This document shows, one piece after another, positions 9,441 to 17,832 of a stretch of 64,000 nucleotides of DNA (positions are counted from its first letter, which is position 1; the number at the start of each line of letters is the position of its first letter). The notes below the pieces were generated by a model that did not search any database, had not been told where the DNA came from, and worked only from the letters and a program-made list of their open reading frames with translations. The stretch comes from Xanthomarina sp. F2636L (GTDB lineage: Bacteria > Bacteroidota > Bacteroidia > Flavobacteriales > Flavobacteriaceae). Both the position numbers and the translations under genes were made by a program. Where the stretch lies: positions 1 through 64,000 of the forward strand of contig NZ_JAPMLM010000054.1 in assembly GCF_026410195.1 (NCBI RefSeq), written 5' to 3'.

Positions 9441-9872
9441 ATGAAAACTTCCATTAAATTAATGACTATAATTGCCATATCATGCTTCACGATGCTACAA
9501 ATTTCATGTAAAAGTGATGATGACAGTATTGTAGATGAATGTGAAGGTGTTACTTGTTCACCTGATATTTATATCCCTATCATTTTAATAATTGATGGGA
9601 ACCAGAACCCAGTTGCTTTAGACTCTTATGAAGTGATTAATATTGCAACAGGAGATGTTCTAACTACGCCAATTCCACCAGCCATATTTGAACAATATCA
9701 GCAATCAGGTGAGTATCCATTGAAAACAGGTAATCTAGAATTACACCAAGAAAAAGATCTTTTATTTAAAGGGTTCATTAATGATATGGAAGTTATTAGA
9801 AGTAGTTATAAAGTTATAATGGGTTGTTGTGGTATAGGATTAGTCTCTGGAGATGTCATATTAGTACTTTAA
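9441..9872 (+). CDS. Small lipoprotein of unknown function
   Basis: The 143-residue product has a signal peptide with lipobox QISC followed by KSDDDS, so it should be lipid-anchored and probably exported to the outer membrane. Two paired cysteines (ECEGVTC) follow at once and another CC occurs near the end. No family was recognised. It lies just after the frameshifted lipoprotein gene and shares its signal type, which suggests a small cluster of surface lipoproteins. Confidence 0.75.
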   Translation: MKTSIKLMTIIAISCFTMLQISCKSDDDSIVDECEGVTCSPDIYIPIILIIDGNQNPVALDSYEVINIATGDVLTTPIPPAIFEQYQQSGEYPLKTGNLELHQEKDLLFKGFINDMEVIRSSYKVIMGCCGIGLVSGDVILVL

Positions 9873-9956
9873 TAAAGGGTTACTTTTACCGTAACAAATC
9901 AAATATTTTTAGCTTCATTATAACATTTTGAATTCGTTATTTTATAGTTTTATCCG

Positions 9957-9964
9957 TAACTTTG
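9957..9964 (+). promoter_or_regulatory. -7 box (TAACTTTG) upstream of yaaA
   Basis: TAACTTTG matches TAnnTTTG and is 20 bases before the start codon. A TTTTG at 9926-9930 lies 26 bases upstream of it, longer than the usual spacing. Confidence 0.45.
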
Positions 9965-9984
9965 AATAGCAAATTTGAAGACCT

Positions 9985-10743
9985 ATGAAGCTTGTATTAT
10001 CACCAGCAAAATCACTCGATTTTGAATCTAAATTGCCAACCACAAAATCTTCTGAATCTCAGTTTTTATCAGATTCTGAACGCATCCAAAAAGTGCTAAA
10101 AAAGAAATCGGCCAAGAGTTTATCGAAACTCATGAATATTTCAGATAATTTAGCCCATTTAAATTACGAGCGCAATCAAGATTGGCAACTACCTTTTACA
10201 AAAGAGAATGCCCGGCCAGCCATTTACACTTTTAATGGAGATGTATACAGAGGCTTAGATGTCTACTCTTTAGATGTTAAGAAATTAGATAAACTTCAAG
10301 ATACGGTTAGAATTCTTTCAGGACTTTATGGTGTTTTAAAGCCCTTAGATTTAATGCAAGCTTACAGATTAGAAATGGGAACAAAACTTCCTGTTGGGAA
10401 AAATAAAAACCTTTATGAATTCTGGAAAAAGAAAGTTACCAAAGCCTTAAACGACGAATTGGAAGACAACGAGCTTTTTTTAAACTTAGCTAGTAACGAA
10501 TATTTTAAAGCCATAGATACTAAAACTTTAAAAGTTCCAGTTATTGACATCGATTTTAAAGAGCTTAAAAATGGCGAATATAAAACCATTGGTATTTACG
10601 CTAAATTGGCAAGAGGATTAATGACACGTTATATTATTGAAAACAATGCCAAAACATTAGACGACATTAAAGGTTTTAATTTAGAAAATTATAGATTTCA
10701 TGGACAACTATCCAAAGAAAACACTTTGGTCTTTACAAGATAA
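9985..10743 (+). CDS. yaaA: YaaA family peroxide-stress protein (UPF0246)
   Basis: The start MKLVLSPAKSLDFES and the internal RPAIYTFNGDVYRGLD, RILSGLYGVLKPLDLMQAYRLEMGT (read in parts) and LNLASNEYFKAI segments are diagnostic of this family. In Escherichia coli, YaaA lowers free iron during hydrogen peroxide stress and binds DNA. The 252-residue length is normal. Its 3' end overlaps the start of a small membrane protein gene. Confidence 0.93.
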   Translation: MKLVLSPAKSLDFESKLPTTKSSESQFLSDSERIQKVLKKKSAKSLSKLMNISDNLAHLNYERNQDWQLPFTKENARPAIYTFNGDVYRGLDVYSLDVKKLDKLQDTVRILSGLYGVLKPLDLMQAYRLEMGTKLPVGKNKNLYEFWKKKVTKALNDELEDNELFLNLASNEYFKAIDTKTLKVPVIDIDFKELKNGEYKTIGIYAKLARGLMTRYIIENNAKTLDDIKGFNLENYRFHGQLSKENTLVFTR

Positions 10744-11038
10744 TAAACGTACAGAAGACCAAAGAAATGCTTTTAAACCAACAGGTAAAAAGCCAAAAAA
10801 TAAAACACCTCAGTATATTTTGGTGTCACTTTTAGTGCTATTTGTTGTGAGTTTTTTATTGCTTCAAATGTATCAAGAAGCTTTAGAAACCTGTATTACA
10901 GATACGTTTTGCATTAACTCTAAAGAGGATGTCTTGTTGTACACCCTCTATGTTTTTGCAAATATTTGTATTGTAGTTTTAGCTATTGTTGGCGCTTATG
11001 CCTTTGGTAGAAAAATGGCCAGAGAATTTAAGATTTAG
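10700..11038 (+). CDS. Small membrane protein, two transmembrane helices
   Basis: The 112-residue product has a charged N-terminus (KPTGKKPKNKTP) and two hydrophobic helices (about 38-57 and 84-104), ending in a basic tail. The only in-frame ATG lies 44 bases inside yaaA, so either the genes overlap and are translationally coupled or a weaker start after 10743 is used. No family was recognised. Its 3' end overlaps the convergent bTHX gene by 11 bases. Confidence 0.6.
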   Translation: MDNYPKKTLWSLQDNKRTEDQRNAFKPTGKKPKNKTPQYILVSLLVLFVVSFLLLQMYQEALETCITDTFCINSKEDVLLYTLYVFANICIVVLAIVGAYAFGRKMAREFKI

Positions 11039-11165
11039 GTTTCACTTTTTTATTAGGATCTAATTTATCCTCAAGACGTGGACGTTTTTTTATACGTGGA
11101 CGTCTAACCCCATAAGAGCCTCTTTGAATTTTTCCTTTTTTGGTTTTTTTATCTCCTTTTCCCAT
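11028..11165 (-). CDS. 30S ribosomal protein bTHX
   Basis: The 45-residue product begins MGKGDKKTKKGKIQRGSYG, matching the Thermus Thx family, a tiny very basic peptide wedged into the head of the 30S subunit. An open frame extends upstream to 11237, but the family start is the internal methionine at 11163-11165 and the upstream extension has no homology. The C-terminal extension (RLEDKLDPNKKVKPKS) is longer than in Thermus and is common in Bacteroidota. The gene is short enough to be missed or given a wrong start. Confidence 0.9.
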   Translation of the reverse strand: MGKGDKKTKKGKIQRGSYGVRRPRIKKRPRLEDKLDPNKKVKPKS

Positions 11166-11229
11166 GGTTTTTATATCTTTTGTAAGAACAGATAAAATAC
11201 AAAAAATAAGCTTATAAATCAACAGATAT

Positions 11230-11988
11230 ATGTTCAAACATCTCCATCCTTACAAACCCTTTATTCCTGAGCATGCTACAAAATTAATTGTTGGTACGTT
11301 GCCACCTCCAAGGTTTACTATAGGAGATTTAAAGCCTGCAGATGTGGATTTTTGTTATGGAAGTAGCGACGGACAATTATGGAAAATTCTAGATGAATTG
11401 TTTGATCTGAATTTAAAATATGAAACCACAGAGGAAGCCATTCAGCAACGAAAACAATTCCTAATTGAGAGAGGTATTGGCATTTGCGATATGGTTGAAA
11501 GTGCCGAACGTGAGAAAATGGATGCTTCAGATTTAGGAATGCAAAATGTTGTTTATAGAGATTTAATTGGGTACTTAAAAGAATTTACAAATATAGATAC
11601 CTTATTGTTTACAGGTGGAAATAGTAAAAATGGACCTGAATATTTTTTCAGAAGACATCTCAAAGAATATCATTTAAAATTGGAATTGGTTTCTAATGAG
11701 GTTCCAAGAATTCATCAATTTGAGTTATGTTATTCTGAGCCTTTCGACTTAGCTCAAGACAGGCTAAGTGAAGAAACTAAGACAAGTAATTGTAATGATG
11801 AGAATCCTCAATCGCAAAACTCATATCGGGAAGACAAAAGAATCATTAAAACCGTTTCACTAACTGCGCCTTCGGGTGCTGCCAACAGAGCGGTTGGAAG
11901 TATGCCTTTATACAAACAACTCAAACAAAAAAATCCAAAGTTTAATACCTTGGATTTTAGAGTGATGCAATATCGTGAGTTTTTTTAA
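11230..11988 (+). CDS. Uracil-DNA glycosylase family protein with in-frame repeat insertion
   Basis: The core looks like the Mug/UDG superfamily: an N-terminal LIVGTLPPPR (motif A region), FCYGSSDGQLWKIL, GIGICDMVESAERE and the C-terminal SLTAPSGAANRAVGSM (motif B region). It should remove uracil or another deaminated base from DNA; the exact substrate is uncertain. Between residues about 168 and 208 there is a low-complexity, hydrophilic insertion (PFDLAQDRLSEETK and following) encoded by a dispersed DNA repeat. The frame remains open, so the protein may still fold with a loop. The gene ends 4 bases into the convergent S15 peptidase gene. Confidence 0.78.
   Translation: MFKHLHPYKPFIPEHATKLIVGTLPPPRFTIGDLKPADVDFCYGSSDGQLWKILDELFDLNLKYETTEEAIQQRKQFLIERGIGICDMVESAEREKMDASDLGMQNVVYRDLIGYLKEFTNIDTLLFTGGNSKNGPEYFFRRHLKEYHLKLELVSNEVPRIHQFELCYSEPFDLAQDRLSEETKTSNCNDENPQSQNSYREDKRIIKTVSLTAPSGAANRAVGSMPLYKQLKQKNPKFNTLDFRVMQYREFF
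11732..11775 (-). repeat. Dispersed repeat inside the glycosylase gene
   Basis: TTCGACTTAGCTCAAGACAG and the following GCTAAGTGAA match, in reverse orientation, the intergenic repeat at 37226-37280 and the partial copies at 30962-31001 and 38741-38775. This copy contributes the PFDLAQDRLSEE peptide to the protein. Confidence 0.75.
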
Positions 11989-13820
11989 TTCTTTTTAAAG
12001 GCCTTTTCTATAGCTTTCTCGCCACCAACAATCGGTAAACTTAAAGATGTTTTATCTAAGTCTATGGTTAACTCTGTTCCTGGTTTTGGAAGTATCGTGT
12101 ATTGATTGTCACTGGAAAAAATCATCAAACCTATTTGTTGTCCTTTAGGGATTATTTGATCGTCTGGTTGTAAATCGAAAGTCATACTATAGAATTTTCC
12201 TGGTTTTAAAGGTTCGCTTTCAGTCAAGGATTTATAGTTTTGAGGATCTGCCCAACCACGTGTAATAATATTATCTGTAATTTTTGCATCTTTTTCCCCA
12301 TTCCATGGTAAAGACACCAACCAAACCGATAAGTTTGCTGCCGGTTTACTACTTGCAATATTTACTGTTATTTTTGCCAATCCAGAAATATGAACATCTT
12401 CAGATAAAGTTGGTGTTACATACAGTAAACGGTTTTTAGAGCTTTCGGCTTGAGCTAAATCCTCTCCAGAAATATTATGGTCGTCCACTAAAGTTTCTTT
12501 GCCTTGATTTTTAGATTTCTTATTAATTAGTACTCCGGTTTTTAAACCCTCTTTTTGAAGATGTAAAGTAACTGACGAAGCATCCGGATTTGGATATTCT
12601 TTATACGCTGTAGGTTCTTGTGGATTATCATTTTCTCTTACAATCCAAGCCTTAGCATCATTCTCTACACCATTATCAATACCATGCAAATAATGAGTAA
12701 ACCATCTATTCATCATAGTTATTGGAGGTGGACCACCATGTCCGTTTTGGTGATAAAAAATTTGCGACGGAATACCTTGTTTTTTGGCAGCTTCGTAAAT
12801 TCTATAACTGTGTTCGGGCATTACATTCCAATCGTTAAAACCATGAGCCATTAAAAGCGCGGCTTTCATTGGTTCCATATCATTTAGATAATCCCGGCCA
12901 GCCCAAAAATCGTTGTAATCTCCAGTAATTCTATCCAAACCATTTTTCATTTCAGTATTTCTTACAACTCGGTTGCTATAAGCGCGTTTGGATTCGTCTC
13001 CACTATGGATAAAATCGTATAATACATCAATATCTTCACCTAAATATCCTCCTGGCGATCTAACTAGACCATTCGATCTATAATAATGATAATAAGAGGT
13101 GTTTGGAGCAATAGGAATAATGGCTTCCAGCCCTTCAACTCCTGTAGTAGCAGCAGCTAGGGGTAGTGTTCCGTTATATGAAGTTCCTGTCATTCCTACT
13201 TTTCCGGTAGACCAATAGGCTTTAACTTCTTCGTTGCCATCTCTTTCAGTATAACCTTTTGCGCGACCGCATAACCAGTCGATTACAGCTTTTGGAGCTA
13301 GAGACTCGTTGTCGCCTCCAACCGTAGGAGAACCATCTGAAAGTCCTGTTCCTGGGGATGAGGAGTGAACCACGATATAGCCTCGGGGCACCCATTTTAA
13401 AATGTGTGAATTTGAAATGACAGGTCTTTCTCCCATGCGTTTAACTTCAACATGAGTACGTTCTTTAGCCGCTTCACCAAGCTCATGCTTGACATCCCAA
13501 AACAGGCCATCTTCATTTCTAGCTACGCCAGCAAAATAAGGACTGGTTACATAAATAACAGGAAGTTTTAAATCTTCAGAATCTGTTTGTGGTGGTCTGG
13601 TTACAGAGACATGCATTCGGTCTAATTTATCGTCACCATCTGTATCGAATTCGGTTTCAACCCATAAATCGTGTCTTATCCAAGCTTTAGGTTCGCTAAA
13701 TTCTGGTACTATTTGAGCTTCACCATTTTCAAAAAATGGAACTGCTTTTTCTTGCGAAAAGGAAATTGTCACGCAAAAAAGAAATAGGAAACTGAGTAAA
13801 ATTCTGAGATAAGTTTTCAT
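11985..13820 (-). CDS. Exported Xaa-Pro dipeptidyl-peptidase (S15, CocE/NonD family)
   Basis: The 611-residue protein has a signal peptide ending VTISFSQ, an alpha/beta-hydrolase domain with GTSYNG (nucleophile Ser214), a later Asp in HGFNDWNV and His in QNGHGGPP, and a C-terminal jelly-roll domain (about 400-600) typical of PepX_C proteins. It should release X-Pro dipeptides or cleave similar esters or amides outside the cytoplasm. It is transcribed alone and is convergent with the glycosylase gene, sharing 4 bases. Confidence 0.92.
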   Translation of the reverse strand: MKTYLRILLSFLFLFCVTISFSQEKAVPFFENGEAQIVPEFSEPKAWIRHDLWVETEFDTDGDDKLDRMHVSVTRPPQTDSEDLKLPVIYVTSPYFAGVARNEDGLFWDVKHELGEAAKERTHVEVKRMGERPVISNSHILKWVPRGYIVVHSSSPGTGLSDGSPTVGGDNESLAPKAVIDWLCGRAKGYTERDGNEEVKAYWSTGKVGMTGTSYNGTLPLAAATTGVEGLEAIIPIAPNTSYYHYYRSNGLVRSPGGYLGEDIDVLYDFIHSGDESKRAYSNRVVRNTEMKNGLDRITGDYNDFWAGRDYLNDMEPMKAALLMAHGFNDWNVMPEHSYRIYEAAKKQGIPSQIFYHQNGHGGPPPITMMNRWFTHYLHGIDNGVENDAKAWIVRENDNPQEPTAYKEYPNPDASSVTLHLQKEGLKTGVLINKKSKNQGKETLVDDHNISGEDLAQAESSKNRLLYVTPTLSEDVHISGLAKITVNIASSKPAANLSVWLVSLPWNGEKDAKITDNIITRGWADPQNYKSLTESEPLKPGKFYSMTFDLQPDDQIIPKGQQIGLMIFSSDNQYTILPKPGTELTIDLDKTSLSLPIVGGEKAIEKAFKKN

Positions 13821-13878
13821 GAGTATATGCTATTATTTGATGCTTACGAAGTTCGTTTTTTTTAGACTTAAAAACAAA

Positions 13879-14232
13879 CTACAGATAATAATATGCCCAA
13901 GCCATTAGAACAAATTGAAGAGGTAGACGCAAAATTAAAATTGTTTTAGGAATTCCTGCACCTGCTTTTTCACTGGAAAGCATGTAGAAATGAACCAATA
14001 AGAATACAGTTAACATAGCTATAACCCCATAAACTGCAAGATCTCTAGTTTGATTAAAAAGTAATCCGAAACCTAAAACAATTTCAGCAATTCCACTTAA
14101 TAAAACCAGAAATTTATGGTTTGGTAAATATTTTGGCATGATGCGCATATACATTTTAGGTTTTATAAAATGCATGATTCCAGCAAACACATAAATAGCT
14201 GCCATGAGGTATAAATGCCAGGGATTATTCAT
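13879..14232 (-). CDS. DoxX family membrane protein
   Basis: The 117-residue protein consists of four hydrophobic helices, with the family start HLYLMAAIYVFAGIMHFIKP and the EIVLGFGLL helix. DoxX-like proteins are small quinone- or redox-linked membrane proteins whose exact role is often unknown. The start overlaps the stop of the upstream gene by 8 bases, which suggests translational coupling. Confidence 0.88.
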   Translation of the reverse strand: MNNPWHLYLMAAIYVFAGIMHFIKPKMYMRIMPKYLPNHKFLVLLSGIAEIVLGFGLLFNQTRDLAVYGVIAMLTVFLLVHFYMLSSEKAGAGIPKTILILRLPLQFVLMAWAYYYL

Positions 14233-15205
14233 CTTTATATACTTTAAATGTTATTCCCATCCCGTAATTGTTTAAACCAGCTTTCAATAAACTAGAATCC
14301 TTAATATTACCTTTTTTAAATTGAATCCATTGGTTTCCTTGAACAAATACCCTTTTTATAAAGGTATTGTTCCCTGAAATTTCGTCAGTAAAAGGAAGGA
14401 GGGGTCTAAAGTTGGTTGGAATTCTTACCGTTTGTCCTCTACTTTTTATTTCCTTATATTTTTTATTTGGCAATAGTTTTCCAGCCTTATCTGTATAACC
14501 TAAGACTTGAAGAGAAACAAACAAACCAGACTCTGGAATGTAAATATCATAAGCGGAAATGTCTAGAGTAAAAGCATCCCCATCTTTTTCTGTTGCTCTA
14601 AATACAATGTTTTGATAGCTTAAAGGTTTTCCTGGAAGACCATTATCATTATAATAAATATTCACCTTAAATAAAGTTGAAAACGGCTTTTTCTCAGCAT
14701 TCGATTTATGTCTTTTTTTCCAATCTACAGATTCTAAAGCAATGGGAAAATGAATTTCCGAAAGCTGCTTCAATTTAGCATCTGGGTTTTTAAAATACAC
14801 AGCTATTTCAGATTCTATTGTTGGAAGCCAACATTTGTAATAATCATCATCCAAGTAGGGTTCAATACTTTCTTCTTTGTACTTTCTATCCAATTTAGCG
14901 CGAACAGTAACTTCATCTAATTGATCGACATGAGGTGTCAGTTCAAGGGTACTTTGTAAATTTTTAGTAGAAATATTCAAATCTTTAAATCCCAAAGCAG
15001 ATATAAAAAGTGAGTCGATATCCGGATATATCTTACTTGTAAAATGAAATTGTCCTTCATCGTCTGCAAAAACGCCCTGTCCATCTCCAAAGGAAATAGT
15101 AGCATAAGACACTGGATATTTTGTTTGAGAATCTATAATCTTTGTTTGAGAAAAACCTAAAACTGAATAAAATAGAAACACAATTAAGATTACTTGTTTA
15201 TGCAT
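14225..15205 (-). CDS. Carboxypeptidase-like regulatory domain protein, exported
   Basis: Translation should begin at MHKQVILIV, which gives a signal peptide ending SVLGFSQ; an open frame 17 codons longer has no signal-like start. Residues about 20-100 form a CarbopepD_reg-like beta-sandwich (SYATISFGDGQGVFADDEGQ, FISALGFKD), the plug-preceding domain seen in many outer-membrane proteins. The remaining 220 residues are unrecognised and there is no TonB-dependent barrel. It probably acts in the periplasm or at the outer membrane. It overlaps the DoxX gene. Confidence 0.82.
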   Translation of the reverse strand: MHKQVILIVFLFYSVLGFSQTKIIDSQTKYPVSYATISFGDGQGVFADDEGQFHFTSKIYPDIDSLFISALGFKDLNISTKNLQSTLELTPHVDQLDEVTVRAKLDRKYKEESIEPYLDDDYYKCWLPTIESEIAVYFKNPDAKLKQLSEIHFPIALESVDWKKRHKSNAEKKPFSTLFKVNIYYNDNGLPGKPLSYQNIVFRATEKDGDAFTLDISAYDIYIPESGLFVSLQVLGYTDKAGKLLPNKKYKEIKSRGQTVRIPTNFRPLLPFTDEISGNNTFIKRVFVQGNQWIQFKKGNIKDSSLLKAGLNNYGMGITFKVYKDE

Positions 15206-15371
15206 AAATTTAAAGAAACTAATAAAAATGAACTTTAAAGATAAAGATTCTAACACAAAATGAATTGTTTAAAAGATTAAAATACTCTAAAATTGAATGT
15301 CTGTGTTAAGAGGTTTATTCCTTATTGAAATAAATAGTTCTAAATAAAATGATTTGATAGTTTGGTATAAA

Positions 15372-16613
15372 TTAATACCAGCGTTTTTTCTTCTTTTTGG
15401 AAGCTGCACTCTTCCTTCCTTTTTTATGTTTGCTTCCTGTTTGTTTAGATTTATGAATAATTGCTTTTGCTGCAGGATCTAAAGGATATGGGTGGTTTTC
15501 TTCAATAGGAATTTGAACTTGTAGTAATTGTTGAATGCTTTGTACATAGGTCTTTTCGTCTGCTCCACAGAAAGAGTAAGACATTCCAGAGTTTCCGGCA
15601 CGTCCTGTTCTACCAATTCTATGAACATAGGTTTCCGGAATATTTGGTAAATCGAAATTAATTACAGCATCTAATTCGTTAATATCTATACCTCGGGCAG
15701 CTACATCTGTAGCAATAAGAATATTAACTTGTCCGCTTTTAAACTTTTTTAAAGCTGCTTGTCTATCGGTTTGAGATTTGTCGCCATGAAGCGTTTCCAC
15801 CTGATAACCATTCTTTATTAAAGTTTTTTCTAATTTATCAACTCCAAATTTAGTGCGTCTAAAAATTAAAATACTCCCTTTTATTTCGTTTCTTAATAGA
15901 TGTAAACACAGTTCAATTTTATTGCGTTTTGGTACATAATATAAAACTTGCCCTATGTTATTTGAACCAGATAAAGCTGCAGAAACTTCTATGCGTTCTG
16001 GACTTTTTAATATAGTATTAGCTAATTGTTCCACTTTAAAAGGCATGGTTGCAGAAAACAATAAAATTTGTTTTTTTTCAGGACATAAGCTAACTATATG
16101 TTTAACATCGTCTATAAACCCCATGTCTAGCATTAAATCTGCTTCGTCTAAAACCAATATTTCTACCTGATCAAGATTAATAACTTCTTGTTTTTGTAAA
16201 TCAATTAAACGCCCAGGAGTTGCTACTAAAATATCGACACCTTTAGTTAAAACATCTATTTGTGGTTCTACAGGAGCTCCTCCAAAAATAACTGTGGTTC
16301 TTAAATTGGTGTGTCTTCCATAAGCTTTAAAGTTATTTCCAATTTGTAAGGCTAATTCTCTGGTAGGACTTACTATTAAAGCTTTTATGGTTTTCCCTCT
16401 TTTTACTGCATCTTGGTTTTTAGAAAGCAATTGCAAAATTGGCAAAGCAAAAGCAGCAGTTTTTCCAGTACCAGTTTGTGCTGAGGTAATAACATCTTTT
16501 TTTGCTAAAACAAAAGGAATGGTTTTCTGCTGAACTTGAGTAGGCGTTTTATAGCCTTGCTCTTCAATAGCTTTTAAAAGAGGATTGATAAGTTGTAAGT
16601 CTTTAAATGACAT
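15372..16613 (-). CDS. DEAD-box ATP-dependent RNA helicase
   Basis: All helicase motifs are present: AQTGTGKT, PTRELALQ, TPGRL, DEAD, SAT, HGDKSQ, ATDVAARGID and HRIGRTGRAG, preceded by the Q-motif (YKTPTQVQQKTIP). The C-terminal 40 residues are a basic tail (KHKKGRKSAASKKKKKRWY) that likely binds RNA. The start at MSFKDLQLINPLL fits the family; a longer open frame upstream lacks homology. RhlE-like enzymes assist ribosome assembly, RNA decay and cold growth. The gene stands alone. Confidence 0.95.
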   Translation of the reverse strand: MSFKDLQLINPLLKAIEEQGYKTPTQVQQKTIPFVLAKKDVITSAQTGTGKTAAFALPILQLLSKNQDAVKRGKTIKALIVSPTRELALQIGNNFKAYGRHTNLRTTVIFGGAPVEPQIDVLTKGVDILVATPGRLIDLQKQEVINLDQVEILVLDEADLMLDMGFIDDVKHIVSLCPEKKQILLFSATMPFKVEQLANTILKSPERIEVSAALSGSNNIGQVLYYVPKRNKIELCLHLLRNEIKGSILIFRRTKFGVDKLEKTLIKNGYQVETLHGDKSQTDRQAALKKFKSGQVNILIATDVAARGIDINELDAVINFDLPNIPETYVHRIGRTGRAGNSGMSYSFCGADEKTYVQSIQQLLQVQIPIEENHPYPLDPAAKAIIHKSKQTGSKHKKGRKSAASKKKKKRWY

Positions 16614-16959
16614 GCTGATATATTTCCAACAAAGATAGTTGAATTTTAAAGGAATTAATTTGTGAAAGAGACATTTTCGTTTTATTCGATAATCCTGATA
16701 AAATATATGATTTTTACGCTTGAATATTAATTTAGTTGCTTTGATAAATAAATCCTTGCTCTCGGACAATGATATAGCTGTTTCGTCCCTTAGCACTTGA
16801 TATACTACTCTTCAATAACATACCTTTAAACATCTCCAAAGTCTGATCCTTATCTTAAATGGGTTTGTTGAAAACCATTTATTATATCATTATCACTTAT
16901 TTCAATAATCATTTGCAATCGTTGCAAATACAGCTATTAATCAATTAAATTTAATTATT
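16614..16959. other. 346-base intergenic region between divergent genes
   Basis: No gene was found. It contains an imperfect inverted repeat at 16858-16880 and a perfect one at 16911-16929 close to the start of the gene at 16960. The helicase promoter presumably lies in the left half but no strong -7 box was assigned. Confidence 0.6.
16911..16929. promoter_or_regulatory. Perfect inverted repeat, candidate operator
   Basis: ATTTGCAA TCG TTGCAAAT is an 8-base perfect inverted repeat with a 3-base centre, ending 30 bases before the start codon at 16960. Its size and position suit a dimeric transcription factor. The regulator is unknown. Confidence 0.45.
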
Positions 16960-17727
16960 ATGTTAAAAAAATGTATCACATCATTAATGATGTTAGTCAT
17001 GGTCTTAGGAGTTTCATTTCAAACAAACGCACAAGACAAAAAAGATTATACCATGTGGGAGAATGTTATGCTAACTCCAGATTATACCAATCTTAAAGTG
17101 TTTGGTGAAAATATGAGAAAGCACAATGAGACCTACCATAAGGAAGGTCCTTACAAATCCACAGTTTACAATATTACAACTGGACCTAATTCCGGAAGTA
17201 TGATTTGGCAAATGGGACCAATGATGTTTAAGCACAACGATTCTAGGCCAAAAGGAGCTCACGACATCGATTGGAGAGACAATGTTATGCCTTATGTAAA
17301 AAAAATAGAGACTGTAGAATATTGGACTCAAGATGAAGATTTATCGAATACAAGTATGCTTGCAGGAGAAAGTGTTAAGTATCCTATCTTGTTTGTGAGA
17401 GTTATGGAAATTGATAATGATCATCAATATCTAATGAATGACTTTTTCAAGAAAGTAAGTGAAACCATAAAGTCTCTACCAGGAGATAACCCTTGGGGAT
17501 TATATTATAATGAGTTTATACAAGGAGACCTTGGACGACACGTAGCTTCAGTTAATTTTAGTAAAAACTGGACAGAGTTTGATGTAGAAGGACCGAGTTT
17601 TATTGAAGCTTATGAAAAAATAAACGGAAAAAACACGATTCAAAACTTAATGGACACAAGAGACAGTCTGTTTAAAGATACTTTTGATGAAATTTGGGAG
17701 TATAATAAGGAATTGAGTGGCGATTAA
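16960..17727 (+). CDS. Exported protein of unknown function
   Basis: The 255-residue protein has a clear signal peptide ending SFQTNAQ. The mature part is rich in Trp, Met and acidic residues (MWENVMLTPDY, IWQMGPMMF, YWTQDEDL) and has two halves of similar spacing that could be dimeric alpha-beta-barrel-like modules; this is only an impression. No family was recognised. It has its own upstream region with a candidate operator and ends at a bidirectional terminator. Confidence 0.8.
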   Translation: MLKKCITSLMMLVMVLGVSFQTNAQDKKDYTMWENVMLTPDYTNLKVFGENMRKHNETYHKEGPYKSTVYNITTGPNSGSMIWQMGPMMFKHNDSRPKGAHDIDWRDNVMPYVKKIETVEYWTQDEDLSNTSMLAGESVKYPILFVRVMEIDNDHQYLMNDFFKKVSETIKSLPGDNPWGLYYNEFIQGDLGRHVASVNFSKNWTEFDVEGPSFIEAYEKINGKNTIQNLMDTRDSLFKDTFDEIWEYNKELSGD

Positions 17728-17754
17728 AAAAACCAATAATCAATTAACTTTATT

Positions 17755-17790
17755 AAAAAAAAACCACCTTGTTTTGCAAGGTGGTTTTGT
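17755..17790. terminator. Bidirectional terminator (AAACCACCTTG hairpin)
   Basis: AAACCACCTTG and CAAGGTGGTTT pair around a TTTTG loop, flanked by A and T tracts. It separates the convergent gene ending at 17727 from htpG. Confidence 0.9.
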
Positions 17791-17832
17791 ATTTATCTAT
17801 ATTGAGATTACTTAATCATTTAGCTTCAATGA

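Noticed and set aside
9164-9457. 97-residue plus-strand open frame after the first lipoprotein gene
   Set aside because: It lies over the continuation of the frameshifted lipoprotein gene in a different frame and has no sensible start or composition; the -1 continuation explains the DNA better.
16614-16796. Upstream extension of the DEAD-box helicase by 61 codons
   Set aside because: The extension lacks the family's start and is of intergenic composition; the Q-motif follows the internal methionine at 16613 at the normal distance.
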